Source: Ascidia mentula (lineage: Eukaryota; Chordata; Ascidiacea; Phlebobranchia; Ascidiidae). From it: a DNA stretch of 64,000 nt. Below, one piece after another: positions 23,761-37,395 of this stretch. Location of the stretch: NCBI GenBank assembly GCA_947561715.1, contig OX387205.1:3229001-3293000 (forward strand). The letters are read 5' to 3'. The notes under the pieces are model-generated. The model had not been told where the DNA came from. It was given only the letters and a program-made list of their open reading frames with translations, and did no database searches. The translations under genes and the position numbers were made by a program. The first letter of the stretch is position 1. Each line of letters starts with the position of its first letter.

Positions 23761-26037
23761 ACTGTCTACTCCTATTTCTTTAAGTAACAGTCAACAAATG
23801 AGACAACAACACTGTGAATCGTTTCTGATACAAGGATTCGCTGTTTCTTATGCAAGGCGCCGAAGTCTGACTCATAGTTAAAAGTGTTTTACGTAGCAAC
23901 GTACTGCACCTATTCACCCAATGAGGCAATAGTGGTGTCTAATTTAGTCTGGACTTTATATTCTACGAGTGAAAGTGATTTCGGATGAATTTCGCCGAAA
24001 ACATCTTCTACTGTTGCATTTTGATCTAACCTTGTATAGTCATAACCATATCCCCCAAATTTCAAAAAGACTTTGTCAATTTCAATGCAAACCACAAACA
24101 GGCCGCTTATTTTAAACTACGCTACATATAATCCCTCCAAAAAAAAAACTTATCCTGTGAAACAGCTTATATAACCTAATCAGAGCTTTCACCTCAGCAC
24201 TAACACTACAGGTATGAAATACATACATAGCCACATTTAGCAAAACTTGTTTTGTTGTGGGTGTATATAGCTATTGTGTACGACTCCCACATATGCGCGG
24301 TTTGTATGACGACCATAGAATGAAGTGTGGAATCATACTGACCACCTCCGTAACGGACAATAGTATTACATTGAAAAACATGTATTTCCTTCTCGAATTA
24401 ATGCAACATATGAATATGTTCGAATAGCCTCTTTCTTAATATAGATGTGCTCTTCGTACATTGATGTGGCGCTAAAGCGTAAAAAATTGTAGTAAACGTT
24501 TTCTGTGTATGATATACCTTCCCTTTACGGAGGTTGAGTGTCTTTGGCAAAGCGCTCTGAAATGCACTAATTTATCACCTCCACCGCTACGTACATTTGC
24601 TCGTTCATTATGAATCTGTGTATTTGTTTTCCTGTCATCCACACTTCAACTATTTTCGGTTTGACGTAGGCGGCGTTATTTATCATGACCGCAATGCAAA
24701 CTGGTCTTTCTTGTACGTTGAATATGCTATAAGGTGCATTTTAATAACATGTGCCATCAAAACACTCATTTAATCAGGAAAAGACCTCCACATTCGTTTT
24801 TATTTAATATAACTTAAATGTGTCCTGTCTGTGCCGTTTGTAGGCTACACATAAAAACTCATCTATTGCCATTTTGACAACGTATTAAAACCGCCAATCC
24901 AGTCCGATTTAAAATCATATGTTGGTATTATACAGCTATGTATCTAAGTTCCTTGTTGCATCATGAATCATGCAGAATACTTCGAATTCGGGCAGCGTGA
25001 GACGCGAAAACTTTGCCGCGAATCTGTGAGAAAAAGCGGCAACTATGCTGTTACATTTCCGGAACAACGAAGCAAAGACGTCAATGCAGACTTTATAAGG
25101 AAGCGGCAGGCGGCCTTTTGAAATAGCCAAGTAGCTGTTGACTTTACCAACGACCTGCGCATTCACACCCCAATGGCGTTCATAAAACCGAATATGCCAA
25201 ATTCATCAGGGCAATTTCAAACGTCAAGGATTTAACGTTCAAAAGGCTTCAAAAACTTTTCCCAAAAAACGAATGTTGAGCATTTTTGCCCACAGATTTC
25301 CTCAAGTAGCCTACATTTTACCTTTTAACACTTTCAAAAGCGGAGAGAGTAACAACTAAATTTATCTATATGTTCAGTTAAAAATATTTAAACCCATTTA
25401 TGCCTGGCCTACAGAATTTTGTAATGTTGCATTGACATAAAATTTCGTGCACAAAAGCATCATCCATATTGTTCTAAACCGAAAAGAAACAGCGTTGTTA
25501 TCGGCGGAGATATTTTTTTTTGCTTCATGAGGAACATCTGATCTGTCCTAACTGTTAAGGGAAATTTGAAAAATGGAAGCCCAATGAAACTTAATGTGAG
25601 TAGTTCAATTTAACCGATTCATCGATGTATTATCTGTGGATAGGAACCTGGGGTAGACCTTTTCCAAGCCGCAGGGCAAATCGAGTCTCTGCAAGAAGCG
25701 AGCCGTATATTCCCACTAATAATAACGTTGACTTCACCGTCTATAATGTTGTTTAGAATATGGTATAACCTTATTTAAAACTATAAAATAAGAGCTTACG
25801 TGGGGCCATGCCGTTACTGAAATTGTGATGAGGTTTTGTGTCACATAGTGCTGAACCTTGCTGGAAACTGTTTTTATACTTACCAGTCATCGGATTGTAG
25901 CAGGGTTAAAGGTCATGTTGTGGTTTTAAGAATTTTGAGGCATTTTTAGTTGTTTGGTTCCACGTTTGCAGTAGGTGGTCACCGTCTTGTGTGCAGGATT
26001 GTAAAGTAGTTGCAGGGTTGCAGCACTGTGACGTAGG
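23761..26037. other. Intergenic, head-to-head promoters
   Basis: The GPCR (minus) and the collagen galactosyltransferase (plus) diverge from this 2.3-kb gap, so it should hold both promoters. Two short minus ORFs (23910-24095 and 24936-25166) have no recognisable homology and are not called. Several AG sites lie just before the start at 26038. Confidence 0.4.
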
Positions 26038-29000
26038 ATGCGTTGTACATCTGTCAGTTTTAACGAATTGCTGTGGTATTTGGTTGGTTTTTGCCTGGCG
26101 GTTGCTTTCTGTGCTGACCAAAGCAGTTTTCACGAGAAGTCACTGGAGTTTGAAAAGCAGCTTTTTATTCCAATCGATGAAAATTACGTAGTTGAAAATT
26201 CCACGTTGGCACCCACTGTTTTTGTTGCCCTGTTTGTTCGAAATAAACAACATACTTTGCCATACTTTCTGCGAGCATTTGAAGATTTAAATTACCCTAA
26301 GAAACGAATTACTTTGTGGTGAGTGCATTCATTATTATGTTTAGGTCTGGGTAAATGTTTCTTTAGCAGTTATGATGTTGTGTACTTTATTGCTTGCAGT
26401 TTGTGTGCATTTAACATTGACTGTTGCAGCATTCTAGATTGCATATTTTAAGCAATTTGTTGTGCGTATTAACAAATGCTTGTGTATGTAAATGTATAAG
26501 TTTATTTTAGTGCCAATAATTTTTTTTAAACCTGTGCGGACGATAATCCTCAGTGCATGACCTTCTTTCCAATATGGTTTGCATATTTGTTAACTATGTT
26601 TTTCACCCATTTTCTACATTACAATTTCAAATCTATCATTTAATGTGTATGTTTATGTACAGGATAGTGACTGATCACAACAGTGATGAGTCTGCTCAAA
26701 TGTTGGACAAATGGGTGAATTCTATAAGTGATGATTATCACGACGTACAACTTGAAGAAGTGGACAGCACATGGTAAATATTTAAATCACATTGCACTAT
26801 TGTTATCTGGGCGTTGCATTCATACGAAAAAAAGTGAAACATATTTATGTGCTCAGGTTTTACGACAGTCAAAAAAGTAACCTTGATTGGACAAAGGAAC
26901 GTCACACGCGAATGTTAATGCTGAGACAAGAAGCACTAAATAAAGCAAGTCAATCATGGGCAGATTATCTATTGGTAACATATATACAAATAACTTTTCT
27001 TGAAAATGTATATATATATATACATATATTGTGATGTTTTATGTCATGTCAATGGTAGATAAATTGTGGTCTATAAACTATGTCTGAACAATAGTAACTT
27101 ATTGTCCAGCCCATACTTGCATGTTTTTATTGAGGGTTTACACCAGCCTCGACATTTTCTGAACTAAAAAAATAAGTTATATATTTTGTGTAAATATAAA
27201 ATCCTAATGTTATTAGCTTTCACTGTAGTAAAACAACTATGCATGGTCTTTTTCCTAAATGTTCACTTTGACGTAAGCCAAGTATTGGCTTTTTTTATAA
27301 ACAGTAGTGATTTGAACACACATTGTAGAAATGAAAACAATTTTTTTTTGTTAGTTTGATTCTCTTTGAAGTGACATAATTTTGTCTTATTCCAGTTTAC
27401 CGATGCTGATAACATAATCATGAATCCACACACAATATGGCATCTGATTGCAACAGATCGTGTTTTGGTCGCTCCAATGCTCAACACTCTGGGAAGCTAT
27501 TCAAACTACTGGTGTGGACAGGATGAAAATGTAATTACTGTAAAGTTTCTTGCAAATGTTGATCTGAAATATAAGATAGCTATAATAATGGTGGTCTTAT
27601 AATCCCATATGTATTGCCGTAATCATGAACAGTTCTCTAAAGAAAAAATTTTTTGCTTCATGAATTTCCAATAGAGAACATATTTTTTTGAATGTATTTT
27701 CCCGTTTGGACATGTTGCATGACTTGTAAAATTGACAAAACTATGTCCTATACATTACTGATGCTATTTTACATATTATGTCTTTTGTTGTTCAGGGATA
27801 TTATAAACGCACTGAAGATTATTTCCCTATTAAAAATAGAGAAAAGGTTGGTGTGTTTGAAGTGCCGATGATTCATTCCACTTTTCTATTCGACCTCACT
27901 AAAAAAAAGTCTGAAAAAGTGCAATTTTGGCCACTTTTGAAAGGATACAAGCTTGAATTGGATGACATCATTGTCTTCTCATACAACTGCAAAGCAGCTG
28001 GTAAAACCTTTGTTTGTTATCACTTTGATGAAACTTGGCCAAATTGACAACCTTTTATTTACACCCAGTTTCCAATTGCTTTCTCCCTGCTACTTTAGCA
28101 TTACAGCCACTCTACTGTAGGTATTTTTCAGCATGACGCAGAGCATGAATGTCCCGCTTGATGGTTGCACAAATTACCAGTTACACCCAGTAGTTATGTG
28201 TGTATAGACACCTTTCCAAACTCATGACAATACCTGATGTAAAGTCCCACATTAAATTACATTTTGTCCTGAAATTAAAGTTTGAAAATATTAAACAAGC
28301 TTTTGTACCAATGATTCATTTTTCAAATAATCTTTTGCATCTTCAAAAAACGTTTTCTTTGTCCTGAAAAGTAATTCTTGTTAATTGAATTTATGTTGCA
28401 GGAGTAGCGATGCATGTTGATAACAGGTATGTGTATGGATACATGCCGATACCATTGCAACCTCACCAAACACTCATTGAAGATATTGAAGTATTTATTC
28501 GCTTGCTAATGGAAGTTATGAGTAAGTATAATATATAAATTACTCCAATGATTAGAAAATCCCATGTTTCTGATCCTAAGCCCACACTTTTTTGTATTGG
28601 TGGCAAGTTGTTCCAAGGCTTATGTTATTCACTTGTTTTCAGCTGAGCCACCTGTTGGTATTGGAATTGAAATCAAACCACTGGATCTTCTAAAACCGAT
28701 AGTTCAACAAAGTAAGCTTGGGTTCGATGAGGTAATGGATTTTTGCAAGGGTTTTCATGAAATTTTTGCTTTACCACAATCTTTTGTTTGTAGATTTATA
28801 TGATCAACTTGGTTAGAAGGCATGATCGATTTTATCGCATGAAAACTGTCCTGGATTATCAAGGAATTTCTTTTAACCATTTTAAAGCCATTGACAGCAA
28901 GTAAAACTTATTTTCATGTGCATGTGTCATGATTTTGTGCAAATTTGCAAATTTCAATTTAAAACGAGGTGTTTTCAACTTATTCCTTTTTAACAGAACA

Positions 29001-30354
29001 TTAAACACAACTTACTTGAAAGAAATGAAGATTGACATGCTTCCAGGTTTCGTTGATCCATACCGCGATCGTACTTTAACCCGTGGTGAAATAGGATGTT
29101 TTCTATCTCACTACTTCATATGGACAGAGGTACTTTTACTAATGGTAATTCCCCCAGCAGCCTTTGACACTTGAGTTTCCAGGTGGTAAAAAATGATTTC
29201 AAGCAAGTCCTCGTTCTCGAAGACGATATTCGCTTTGAAACTGCGTTTGTCAGGAGACTGAAACATGTTATGGAGGAGATAGAAGCAATCAAACTTGAAT
29301 GGGATTTAATGTAAGATAGAAGAATTTTTGCAAAGTAGAATTTTAGGCTTCTAAAGTGAAATTCAAATGAAAAAACTCAACTTAAATTTTGAAAATATAA
29401 CATGTGTGGGCTTTTGTTGTGTTTTGTCTGGTAAAACTTTCATCTTCATATCTACAAAGCGCTCACCAAATAAACAAAACACATATTAAGCTTTGCGAAA
29501 TTATTTTGGTCTTCTTGCACACAAAGATGTACACCTGGTTCAAAAACAAGTTTTTTAAACTTTGTGTTACAGTTATGTTGGTCGCAAGCGCATGCAAACC
29601 AAGGTGCCCGAAACGTCCGTCCAAGGTACTAATATTTTGGTGGAGGCTGATTACTCATATTGGACATTAGGTTACATTTTGTCACAAAGTGGTGCTAAAA
29701 AACTGTTAGCTGGTGACCCACTTCCAAAGATGGTACCAGTTGATGAATATCTGCCAATAATGTTTAACAAACACCCCATGTAAGTACATTGCTTTTTGCA
29801 GTAACTAAACAAACATTACATTTTATACGAAGCCATATGTAATATCTATTACGAAAAAATGATACTCTATTTTGTGAAAGTGTTTAATACTTTAAGGTAG
29901 TTAAATTTGTGGTGCAAATACACTTGTTACGTGAAGCAACCATTGTAAATTTATGTTGGTGCAGACAATCCTACATGGAAAATTTCCCGGTGCGAAATGT
30001 GAAAGCTTTTTCTGTTGAGCCGTTGCTTGCTTTTCCTACCCATTACACAGGTTTGTGTCAGATTTTCTATTCAAAACATTATTAGTGGTGCTTGGCACGA
30101 ATTTGGAGAAAACCTTTTGCTTGATTTTGTAACTTTTTTGAATGAAGGATTTTCCGAAAACAATCATCAACATTTATTTAAAAGTTTGTGAACCATTTTA
30201 AGTTATTTTTGAAAGTGATTTATCAGGTTGTCTTAGTAACATGTGTAAATGGTTTGCAGGCCAAGAGAATTATTTCAGTGACACTGAAACATCATCCATA
30301 TGGGAAGAAGTTGGTAGTGTCGTTTACAATCCAAACCAGAAGCAGGAGCTTTAA
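26038..30354 (+). CDS. COLGALT: Procollagen galactosyltransferase (GLT25 family)
   Basis: Thirteen exons, 26038-26318, 26663-26773, 26857-26974, 27396-27530, 27796-28000, 28402-28521, 28643-28731, 28794-28900, 28997-29129, 29183-29310, 29573-29779, 29965-30050 and 30260-30354, give 604 residues. All junctions are GT-AG and in phase. A hydrophobic leader ([11 protein letters not shown]) is followed by the first glycosyltransferase fold with FTDADN (metal-binding acidic motif) and SYSNYWCGQ. The GT25 domain follows: [51 protein letters not shown] and [12 protein letters not shown]. The C-terminus KQEL resembles the RDEL ER-retention signal of human COLGALT1. The enzyme adds galactose to hydroxylysine of collagen in the ER. 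One gene is seen, so COLGALT1 and COLGALT2 cannot be distinguished. An AATAAA lies at about 30470. Confidence 0.97.
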
Positions 30355-31047
30355 CATGATTTGTTCATTTTGCACAATTAACCATTACCGTGCAGTATTA
30401 AGTCTGAATTCGTCCAACCAGCACTGATACAGCTGCTGTGCTTTCTATTCCGCTTTTATATACAATTTATAATAAAATGCAGCTACCCGGTGAAATCCTG
30501 TTTTGTCTTTTAGAAAGAAGACTGTTATTAAACCCACGTCCGACGCTTTCTGCACACATCCGTTCTAATGTTGTTACAGTGTGCGAGATCCTAAAGAGAT
30601 TTATACAGTTTTGAATAAGAAAGTCAACGCTAGTATGCTGGAAGTGTTTAGCAGACAAATTTCACAGTCTTGTTAGAAACGTCTGCTGAAAAGTACTCGC
30701 TATGTTAGTTTATTTAAAGAGCGTTTTGCACCCAAATGAGTATGCTACAGTTATTATTGTCTTCTATGGCCTCCGCCCAAGCTTTGGTCACTTGTTTTCA
30801 TGGCATGGTTTTTTTGGATTATGAAAAAATATTGGGAAGTTACAGCGCTCAAAATTTTCCTAGGTCTGACAACATACACCACAAAATCAGCATATTTAGG
30901 AAGTTTTTTACACATTTAACATCGTCTGTATAGACAGGAGTATTTCCAAACACATACAAGGTATATTACGAACTACAATAATAAAATATATTGTTACAGA
31001 ATCGCTTGCATCAGACTTTCTTGTCGTTAGTTTTCGACCGCAATACT
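30355..31047. other. Convergent 3' region
   Basis: This holds the 3' UTR and AATAAA (about 30470) of the galactosyltransferase and the 3' side of the pore-protein gene on the minus strand. No other gene is seen. Confidence 0.5.
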
Positions 31048-32232
31048 TTAATCCAGTGTATTGTATTTTCCCAACAGCTGTCTCTCGGCGTCCGGCGTCT
31101 CCTGTCCAGGACGTTTCCACATAAAGAAACTTCTGATCCGTTTCTTGAGTTTCATTTCATTTTTGGGAAACTCACGTTGGTTGAGGTTGACAAGATAGCT
31201 TTGAAAATCCCCCAAGTCTTCTCCGCTTTCTTCCATGACAACCGCAGCTTCATCAACAGCCGCACTTAAATCAGCTCCTATTACTGCCTTGAAGAAATAG
31301 AAGAAATCGTAGTCTTTTGCCATTATCCCCCATTGAATATCGGCCACGCTGCACAGCCTCCTTAATTCCTCGTACTCATTCTTTCTCGCAGCGTCGATTT
31401 CACGTATGACGTCATCAAAATGTTCGGGGAGCGTGCTCTCGCCGAAACCCCGTGACAACCTCTTCAAAAACGTCATATCTTCTGTCTCTTTTATGACGTA
31501 GATTACCCAACCAATAATAAAAATCTGCGTCATTGCAGCGAAAAGATGCATTCCGGCAACAAACATGATGACGTCATGTGATGAATAGACACAAGTAAAG
31601 CTGGAATTCCCCGCCGTGCAAGCAAATCCGTTGCCATGGAGGGCCAGCAAACACATCAGGACGACGCTATACGTGAACACAACGGCCAACGACAATGCAT
31701 TTCTAATTTTGTAGGTGAGGACAACATAGTCGCTGTCAATGGTGTGGCGATCTAAAAGGGCCCAAATTTTGCGGGCCTTGATTTTCATGTTCTTTTCTTC
31801 CTCCGGAGTTTCCGTTTTATTTGTGCTCATAACCAAATGCTTGAGAAATCCGCTCGTCATGTTTGTGTCCTCGACCACGTCGGCTGCCTTTCTGAAGCTT
31901 TTGACTCGGCGTGATACCGCTGGTATAAACTCCCATGCATTGTTGGTCAGGTATATGAAGCATACAAAAAGAACACTGAACCACCAGAAATGCCGAGCGA
32001 GCGGAAACGACTGATATGTGCACAGTTCGTTCACATATGCTGCCTGATGGAGAGTTACATTGGTCTTTCCAACTCCTGTGCACCTAACTGGCATAGCGGG
32101 CAAAGCATACAGCAGTAAAAGATCAGTGACAGTCATTACTAGTGTGCAGAAGGCTCGAGCTGTCTCCCAGTATGGCTTAAGCTGGTACAATGAAAGCAAA
32201 TCACCCCAAACGAAGGCCTGCGCTAACGCCAT
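31048..32232 (-). CDS. LRRC8-like pore-domain protein without LRRs (394 aa)
   Basis: An intronless ORF of 394 residues. It begins with QLKPYWETA (residues 17-25), like the LKPWWDVF motif that precedes TM1 in LRRC8 proteins. TM1 is about 27-47, TM2 about 82-102, TM3 about 179-199 and TM4 about 220-246. Extracellular loops carry the paired cysteines expected of this fold (Cys51/Cys71 in loop 1, Cys205/Cys214 in loop 2). The cytoplasmic loop is about 75 residues and contains KIWALLDRH before YKIRNAL. After TM4 a helical region with FDDVIREID corresponds to the linker that follows TM4 in LRRC8. The protein stops where LRRC8 would enter its leucine-rich repeats. LRRC8 hexamers form the volume-regulated anion channel. 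A channel role here is inferred from topology and motifs. Pannexin or innexin relationship is the alternative. Two shorter relatives follow at 40569 and 43124. Confidence 0.7.
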   Translation of the reverse strand: MALAQAFVWGDLLSLYQLKPYWETARAFCTLVMTVTDLLLLYALPAMPVRCTGVGKTNVTLHQAAYVNELCTYQSFPLARHFWWFSVLFVCFIYLTNNAWEFIPAVSRRVKSFRKAADVVEDTNMTSGFLKHLVMSTNKTETPEEEKNMKIKARKIWALLDRHTIDSDYVVLTYKIRNALSLAVVFTYSVVLMCLLALHGNGFACTAGNSSFTCVYSSHDVIMFVAGMHLFAAMTQIFIIGWVIYVIKETEDMTFLKRLSRGFGESTLPEHFDDVIREIDAARKNEYEELRRLCSVADIQWGIMAKDYDFFYFFKAVIGADLSAAVDEAAVVMEESGEDLGDFQSYLVNLNQREFPKNEMKLKKRIRSFFMWKRPGQETPDAERQLLGKYNTLD

Positions 32233-32529
32233 CGTGTATGTCTGCTGTGTGGGTTTGGCCTAAGTGCCAATGTGAGTTGCGCATATAATGAATGGTTGTT
32301 CTTCTATTTTCTTTCCTTCCTAATGCTTCCATATGCGGCCCAACGCAGTTCTAAGTGTAGTCCTCCGTTCGTTTGTATTGGGAAGCTGGCCTACGCGCTG
32401 TATGTGTGGTGAGAAAACAATCCATGCAATGAAAAGGGAAGTATCTGCAATCACAAACCAATACTGTGGTCCAACATTATATGTCGACAAACTGGTTGTA
32501 ATCTTAATGTTAGATCATATATTGAACTG

Positions 32530-33420
32530 CATTCTGAAATGCTACAGCAGAATCCATGATACAATAATATAACTTGATTGCGGAAGATACCTTGCGTTTT
32601 CAAAGGAGGTCCCTCTTGTCTGGTTTGTTTTATTTGCAAACAAAAGCGATCATATGTCATTTCAAATTCATTTTGCAAAATTAAATTATCATGTCAATAT
32701 ATGTCACAATTGAAGACATGTAGGCCACACCACCAATTCAAATGCATTGGAATTAATCTTCAGGTTTCCGAATTTCACGTTTTGTTGATGATGTTGAAGG
32801 TCAGAACCATGCATTTTTATTAGGGATGCACCGAAAGTTCGGTTTGCCGAATTTATTCGGCCGAAACTAAGGTTTTCGCAATTATTCGGTTTCGGCCGAA
32901 TATTTCTGCAAAATTCGGCCGAAACCGAAACTTTTCTACTGCATATAACGCTGATACGCAAAGTTTAGAAAAGGTCAAAATCATTGTTTAAACTGTACGA
33001 ATGTGTTCGTTTCATTTGTTTATTTTCGCAGAAATGATAAAAATCAACTTTAAGCAGTTGGTACAGAAGACGAGGTTATTCTTCAAGCACCAAAAAAGGC
33101 TGTATGATAGCATAAGATCCAATCCAGTATATGTTTTGTTTAAATTTATTGCGTTTAAAGAGATGGACACCGAAATTAGTTTCGGTTTATTCGGCCGAAT
33201 TAATTCGGCAACTTTTGCCGAATATTCGGTTTCGGCCGAATATAAAAATAGCTGTTTCGGTGCATCACTAATTTTTATCATGCGAAAAAACGACATCTTC
33301 CTGATGACTTGCAGATCGCATCGCTCAAATGTGTTTGTAGCGCAACCATTATTTTGAACAATGAACAATTGATTCACCATCAAAAGGAATATAATTTAAG
33401 GTTGAAGCGGCAAAGTTATA
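32530..33420. repeat. Duplicated segment, copy with MITE
   Basis: This is homologous to about 39245-39680, for example around the sequence GAAGGTCAGAACCATGC. This copy carries the MITE at 32821-33270, and the other has the empty site. No coding sequence is supported. Confidence 0.75.
32821..33270. mobile_element. hAT-type MITE, copy 1
   Basis: A 450-bp non-autonomous DNA element. The ends are TAGGGATGCACCGAAA and the inverse TAGTGATGCACCGAAA (one mismatch in 16). It is flanked by an 8-bp target duplication ATTTTTAT (32813-32820 and 33271-33278), the size made by hAT transposases. Subterminal regions are packed with TTCGG/CCGAA palindromes. A paralogous segment has the empty site at about 39529-39536. 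No transposase is encoded. Confidence 0.9.
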
Positions 33421-34391
33421 GTTTCCTGTCAGTGAAGTTTATCTTTTAAGTTTCTTATGCCTACTTGGGTCACACCAGCTGTCAAATTCAAACCAGAATG
33501 TCGTAACGGCAAAAATTATTTTACTTTTTCAAGTGGTTTCAGGGTTGCATGTTTTTTTTTATTTAGTCATCGCTCATTTGCGCCTCATAGTGATTATCTT
33601 TTCGCATGTGAACAGCAGCATATGTGCGTGGCAGTTCAAACGTGCCGCAGGGTCAAAATTTCCAACATTGCTTTTTGATAATTTGTAAATTTGCAGTGCT
33701 GGTTTAAAGCTGGTTCTAAACAAGTTCAGAAAAATTCTGACAAATCTGCCTCACACGCATGGAAAGTCCCTTCGATGCCGAGGAAAACAAGATTAACGGA
33801 ATTTTAATCGCATTCGGCATCCCAATTTTTCTGTACAACTTTTGTTATTGCTGTTATCTCTCTTCACATTCTTTGCACCACTCACGATTTAAGGCCTGGT
33901 AGGTTTGCAAGTGATGCGTGAACGGTGAGAGGGCGACACCTAGCAGATGGAATTTATAGGGTCTGTTTGGTTTCGACTCCGCAAATAGTTTAAGTTTCGG
34001 TCACACTGTACAGCATTTGACTCAAAGATTCATTTTCACAAACGACGTTATAATAAAACAACGCCTACGGTGTGATGCGTTGATTAGTTAGCGATATATT
34101 TCAATTCTTGTTATGCATGATCAATTTATTTAAAATGCAACTATACACCGCACGACGTTGTAACTAAATTAAAATTACTTGCGTAATTGCAAAATTTAAA
34201 AACTACAATCTGATTAATAGTCCGAGTGTGTGCGTAAATTTTGTACAACGTAATGTTAATGAGTAAAAAATCCAAGCAATACAAGTAGATTGCGTGGCGT
34301 TTACACCGGAGACAGAGGGCCTGCAGCTGATCAAATTTCCAGCAGTTCAAACAATGTGTCCACCAAGGTGCAATCGTCTTTCGGGCGCGAA
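33395..34391. repeat. Duplicated segment with pore-gene tail, copy 1
   Basis: This is closely similar to about 42240-43275. Homology stops abruptly at TTTCGGGCG near 34390, where sequence related to 38229-38400 begins. Apart from the pore-gene relic at 34291-34391, no coding sequence is supported. Confidence 0.8.
34291..34391 (-). pseudogene. Relic of LRRC8-like pore gene (3' end)
   Basis: On the minus strand one frame reads RPKDDCTLVDTLFE, identical to the segment after TM4 of the gene at 43124-43948, then stops after an internal deletion of about 75 bp relative to that gene. The upstream membrane-spanning part is missing. Confidence 0.8.
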
Positions 34392-36009
34392 ACGAGATCA
34401 ACAAACAATTGTTTGTCGATCAGTTGTTAATTGTATCCGCTTGCGAAAATTCAGCATGCTTCGTTTTGAGAGTTCTTGAAAAGCATAAACATACAAAGAC
34501 TTGGTACATCGTGTGTTCTTGTTGTCCCTCGCTTGACTTCGGCCCATAAGTTGGATTTGCAATGTTGGGTGTATTCAGGGTCAAGGTCTTCGGTGACCCT
34601 GAATACCCCAACATTGACCAGATTGCATGTGGATTGTTTTCGGGCATGGAGCACTGACATGTTCGTGTATGTAGTTGCTATCTCCATCACAAGACCAATG
34701 TGTACATCGCGGCGGGCTGCCCTCAACATGGATTCAAAATTTTAATGACATCACGCTAGACATGTTCTGTTTACGTTGAATGGTCGGATTTTCCGTCGAT
34801 CGACATGTTTTTATCGGGCCACTTGTTACCCTTTTTTGCCACCCGTCATGTGTAACATGTATTCATTAAAGTGATGTCCAGGTTTGATCACCTTGCCACT
34901 TCAGGTGCAAAATCGCAAACTTCGTGGCGTTTTCGAACAGTCCAATGTGTCCTAACCCTGAGGCAGTATGATTGATGTCATCATTTTAATGACATCGCAC
35001 TAGCCGTGGCATCACCTGTTCCAGGGTTGAATCTTTTCTAAAATCATTCACTTGATTTACCGCAACCTCCGTTTGATGGGACCCAGCAAACGACACGTTA
35101 AAGTTTTTGAACTTTGCAGTCACATCACAGTTTGCAGTGATTACAATGGCGAACACGTCTCTATTTGCTACGAAAGCAAAACGCTATTGAGCTTGGGCAA
35201 CAAACCTCAACGTCTTGGCCAGATTTTGACTTTTGATCGTTCAAGACAGTTGGATAACAGATCCTTGTAACATAATGGGCGATGGGTTTCGAATTTGAAT
35301 CAACCGTGACGAGTGACATGTCATAAAATGTGCCCCTCGCAAACCTCTAGTCTGTAAATTCGATTGGCGGGCCATAAGGTCTTAGGTGGCTGAGGTCGCG
35401 CATGGATTGTTAACATATAGTATTGATGTGTTTGTGTAGGTAAACGATCTGTTCTATCGCGACGGGAGCCGTCTTAATGGATTTTAATGACATTACGCTG
35501 GTCACTTAGTTAATTTTTTGTCGAACGTTCGATGTGGTACAAGTTTTCGCAAAGTAGTTTGCGTATAGTTGTCTTGCGATACAGAAATATATTTTACAAA
35601 GAAAAAACAAAATCAGACGCCATCGATCAGTTATAGTAAATCGACATGTTGGCCACCCTAAGGCGTAACATTCATTCGTATAATGATGATGTCCAGATCC
35701 AGGGGGAATAACCAAGCGGTTTGGCGTTGCAAAGACATTTATTAATTACCTGTCGCATTACTCTGGACAAATTTTGAGACATTTTTGCGGCAGCGTGACT
35801 TGGCAAAAAAACGTTTTAACCTATTAGGCGGACTTGCGCATTGAGAGTTTTACATTCTCACGGAATCGAGGTCAGAATTTAGCATCGCTATGACCTTTAG
35901 CCGCAAGCTGAAGTGAAAAATAACGTCGAACAAGATGTATTTTATTAATAGTGAAATGTTGCTTGGTGCTATTCATGACAAATAAAGCTAATAGCAAAGG
36001 GTCAATAAT

Positions 36010-36446
36010 TAGCTGCACCGAAACAGCAATTTTTTTATTCGGCCGAAACCGAACATTCGGCAAAAGTTGCCGAATAAATTTGGCCGAATAAACCGAAATT
36101 AATTTTGGTATCCATCTCTTTAAACGCAATAAATTTAAACAAATCATGTGCTGGATTGGAACTAATCCTACCATACAGCCTTTTATTGGCACTTAAAGAA
36201 TAATCGCGACTGCTGTACCAGCTGCTTAATGTTGATTTTAATCATTTCGGTGACAAAAAACAAATAAAACGAACAAATTCGTATAGTTTAAACAATGATT
36301 CTAACCTATACTGAACTTTGCGTATCAGCGTTGCATGCAATAAAAAGTTGTCGGCCGAATTTGGCATTCGGCCGAAACCGAATAATTATAAAAACCTTAG
36401 TTTCGGTCGAATAAATTCGGCAAACCGAACTTTCGGTACATCCCTA
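36010..36446. mobile_element. hAT-type MITE, copy 2 (inverted)
   Basis: A 437-bp relative of the element at 32821-33270 in opposite orientation. It has degenerate ends (TAGCTGCACCGAAA and, inverted, TAGGGATGTACCGAAA), an 8-bp near-perfect target duplication TCAATAAT/TCAATGAT (36002-36009 and 36447-36454), and the same internal blocks. It is more diverged than copy 1. No transposase is encoded. Confidence 0.88.
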
Positions 36447-37395
36447 TCAATGATACATTCGTTATTTCCGGAATCAAGTTGAACAAGTACACGAATCATC
36501 GCTTGCATTGCTTGCGATTTGTCCTAATTATGTATCTTGTAACCTTATCCATGACATCATCAAAACGAGCGGATTAAAGTAATGCGTGGAACTTTATGTG
36601 TCATTATTAAAGCTGTGTCTGTGACAATTGATATTCCACCTATGGTTGTTGCGTTTCTTGGTCGTAAATGTTCAGGAATGCGCTTAAACTGCAAGTAACA
36701 CGGTCATGGCAACTTTGCGTAAAACTAATGGTTCATCCGCAATAAACATATTTCCGAAGTATTTCGGTTCTACGACCAAAAATTGTAAACCTTTTGCTCT
36801 GTAGCAAAATTGACGCAACGTAAGGCGCTCGTGTCAAAAAATGCATTGTTTACATAGGAGAAGGAGCCTTATATTGCAGATATCGAATACTTTCAAACAT
36901 AGGAGAATCCACAAATTATGTTACCTCAAAGGTCAGGACAGGGTTTTACATCATACAAAAATATGCCACTGTGATGTCACAAGTTCAGGGCTCATTACAT
37001 GACGTCATTTTGGGTGTGATGTCATAACTTTAACCTCACCTTTGTGTTGACTTTAATTTGATGATTCCAAAATTTCCAGTTACAAACTATATTGCGAAAA
37101 ATACATTAGTGGTTGATTGTGGCGAATTAAATAAATCATTCATGACGCGAACTCGTAGGCAACGCTACTGCCAGACAAAAAGTGGTATTATGACAGAATA
37201 ACTGTTTTGCATAATCAGCTAATTTGGTCGGTTTTTCTCGGCGGTCTTTGCCAGCCTCAAAATTCAATTACTTCTATCTTTTGCCGTGAGTGGACAAAAC
37301 GACAATGCTTAATTGAAAAAGTTCATGCATCACGTTAGCGAACACAAAAGCTTTAACCACAAGAGCACCCTGTCCCAGTAACTGTTTCATTATTA

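Noticed and set aside
33012-33357. ORFs of 118-123 codons on both strands
   Set aside because: They span the MITE at 32821-33270 and its target flank, which has no coding role.
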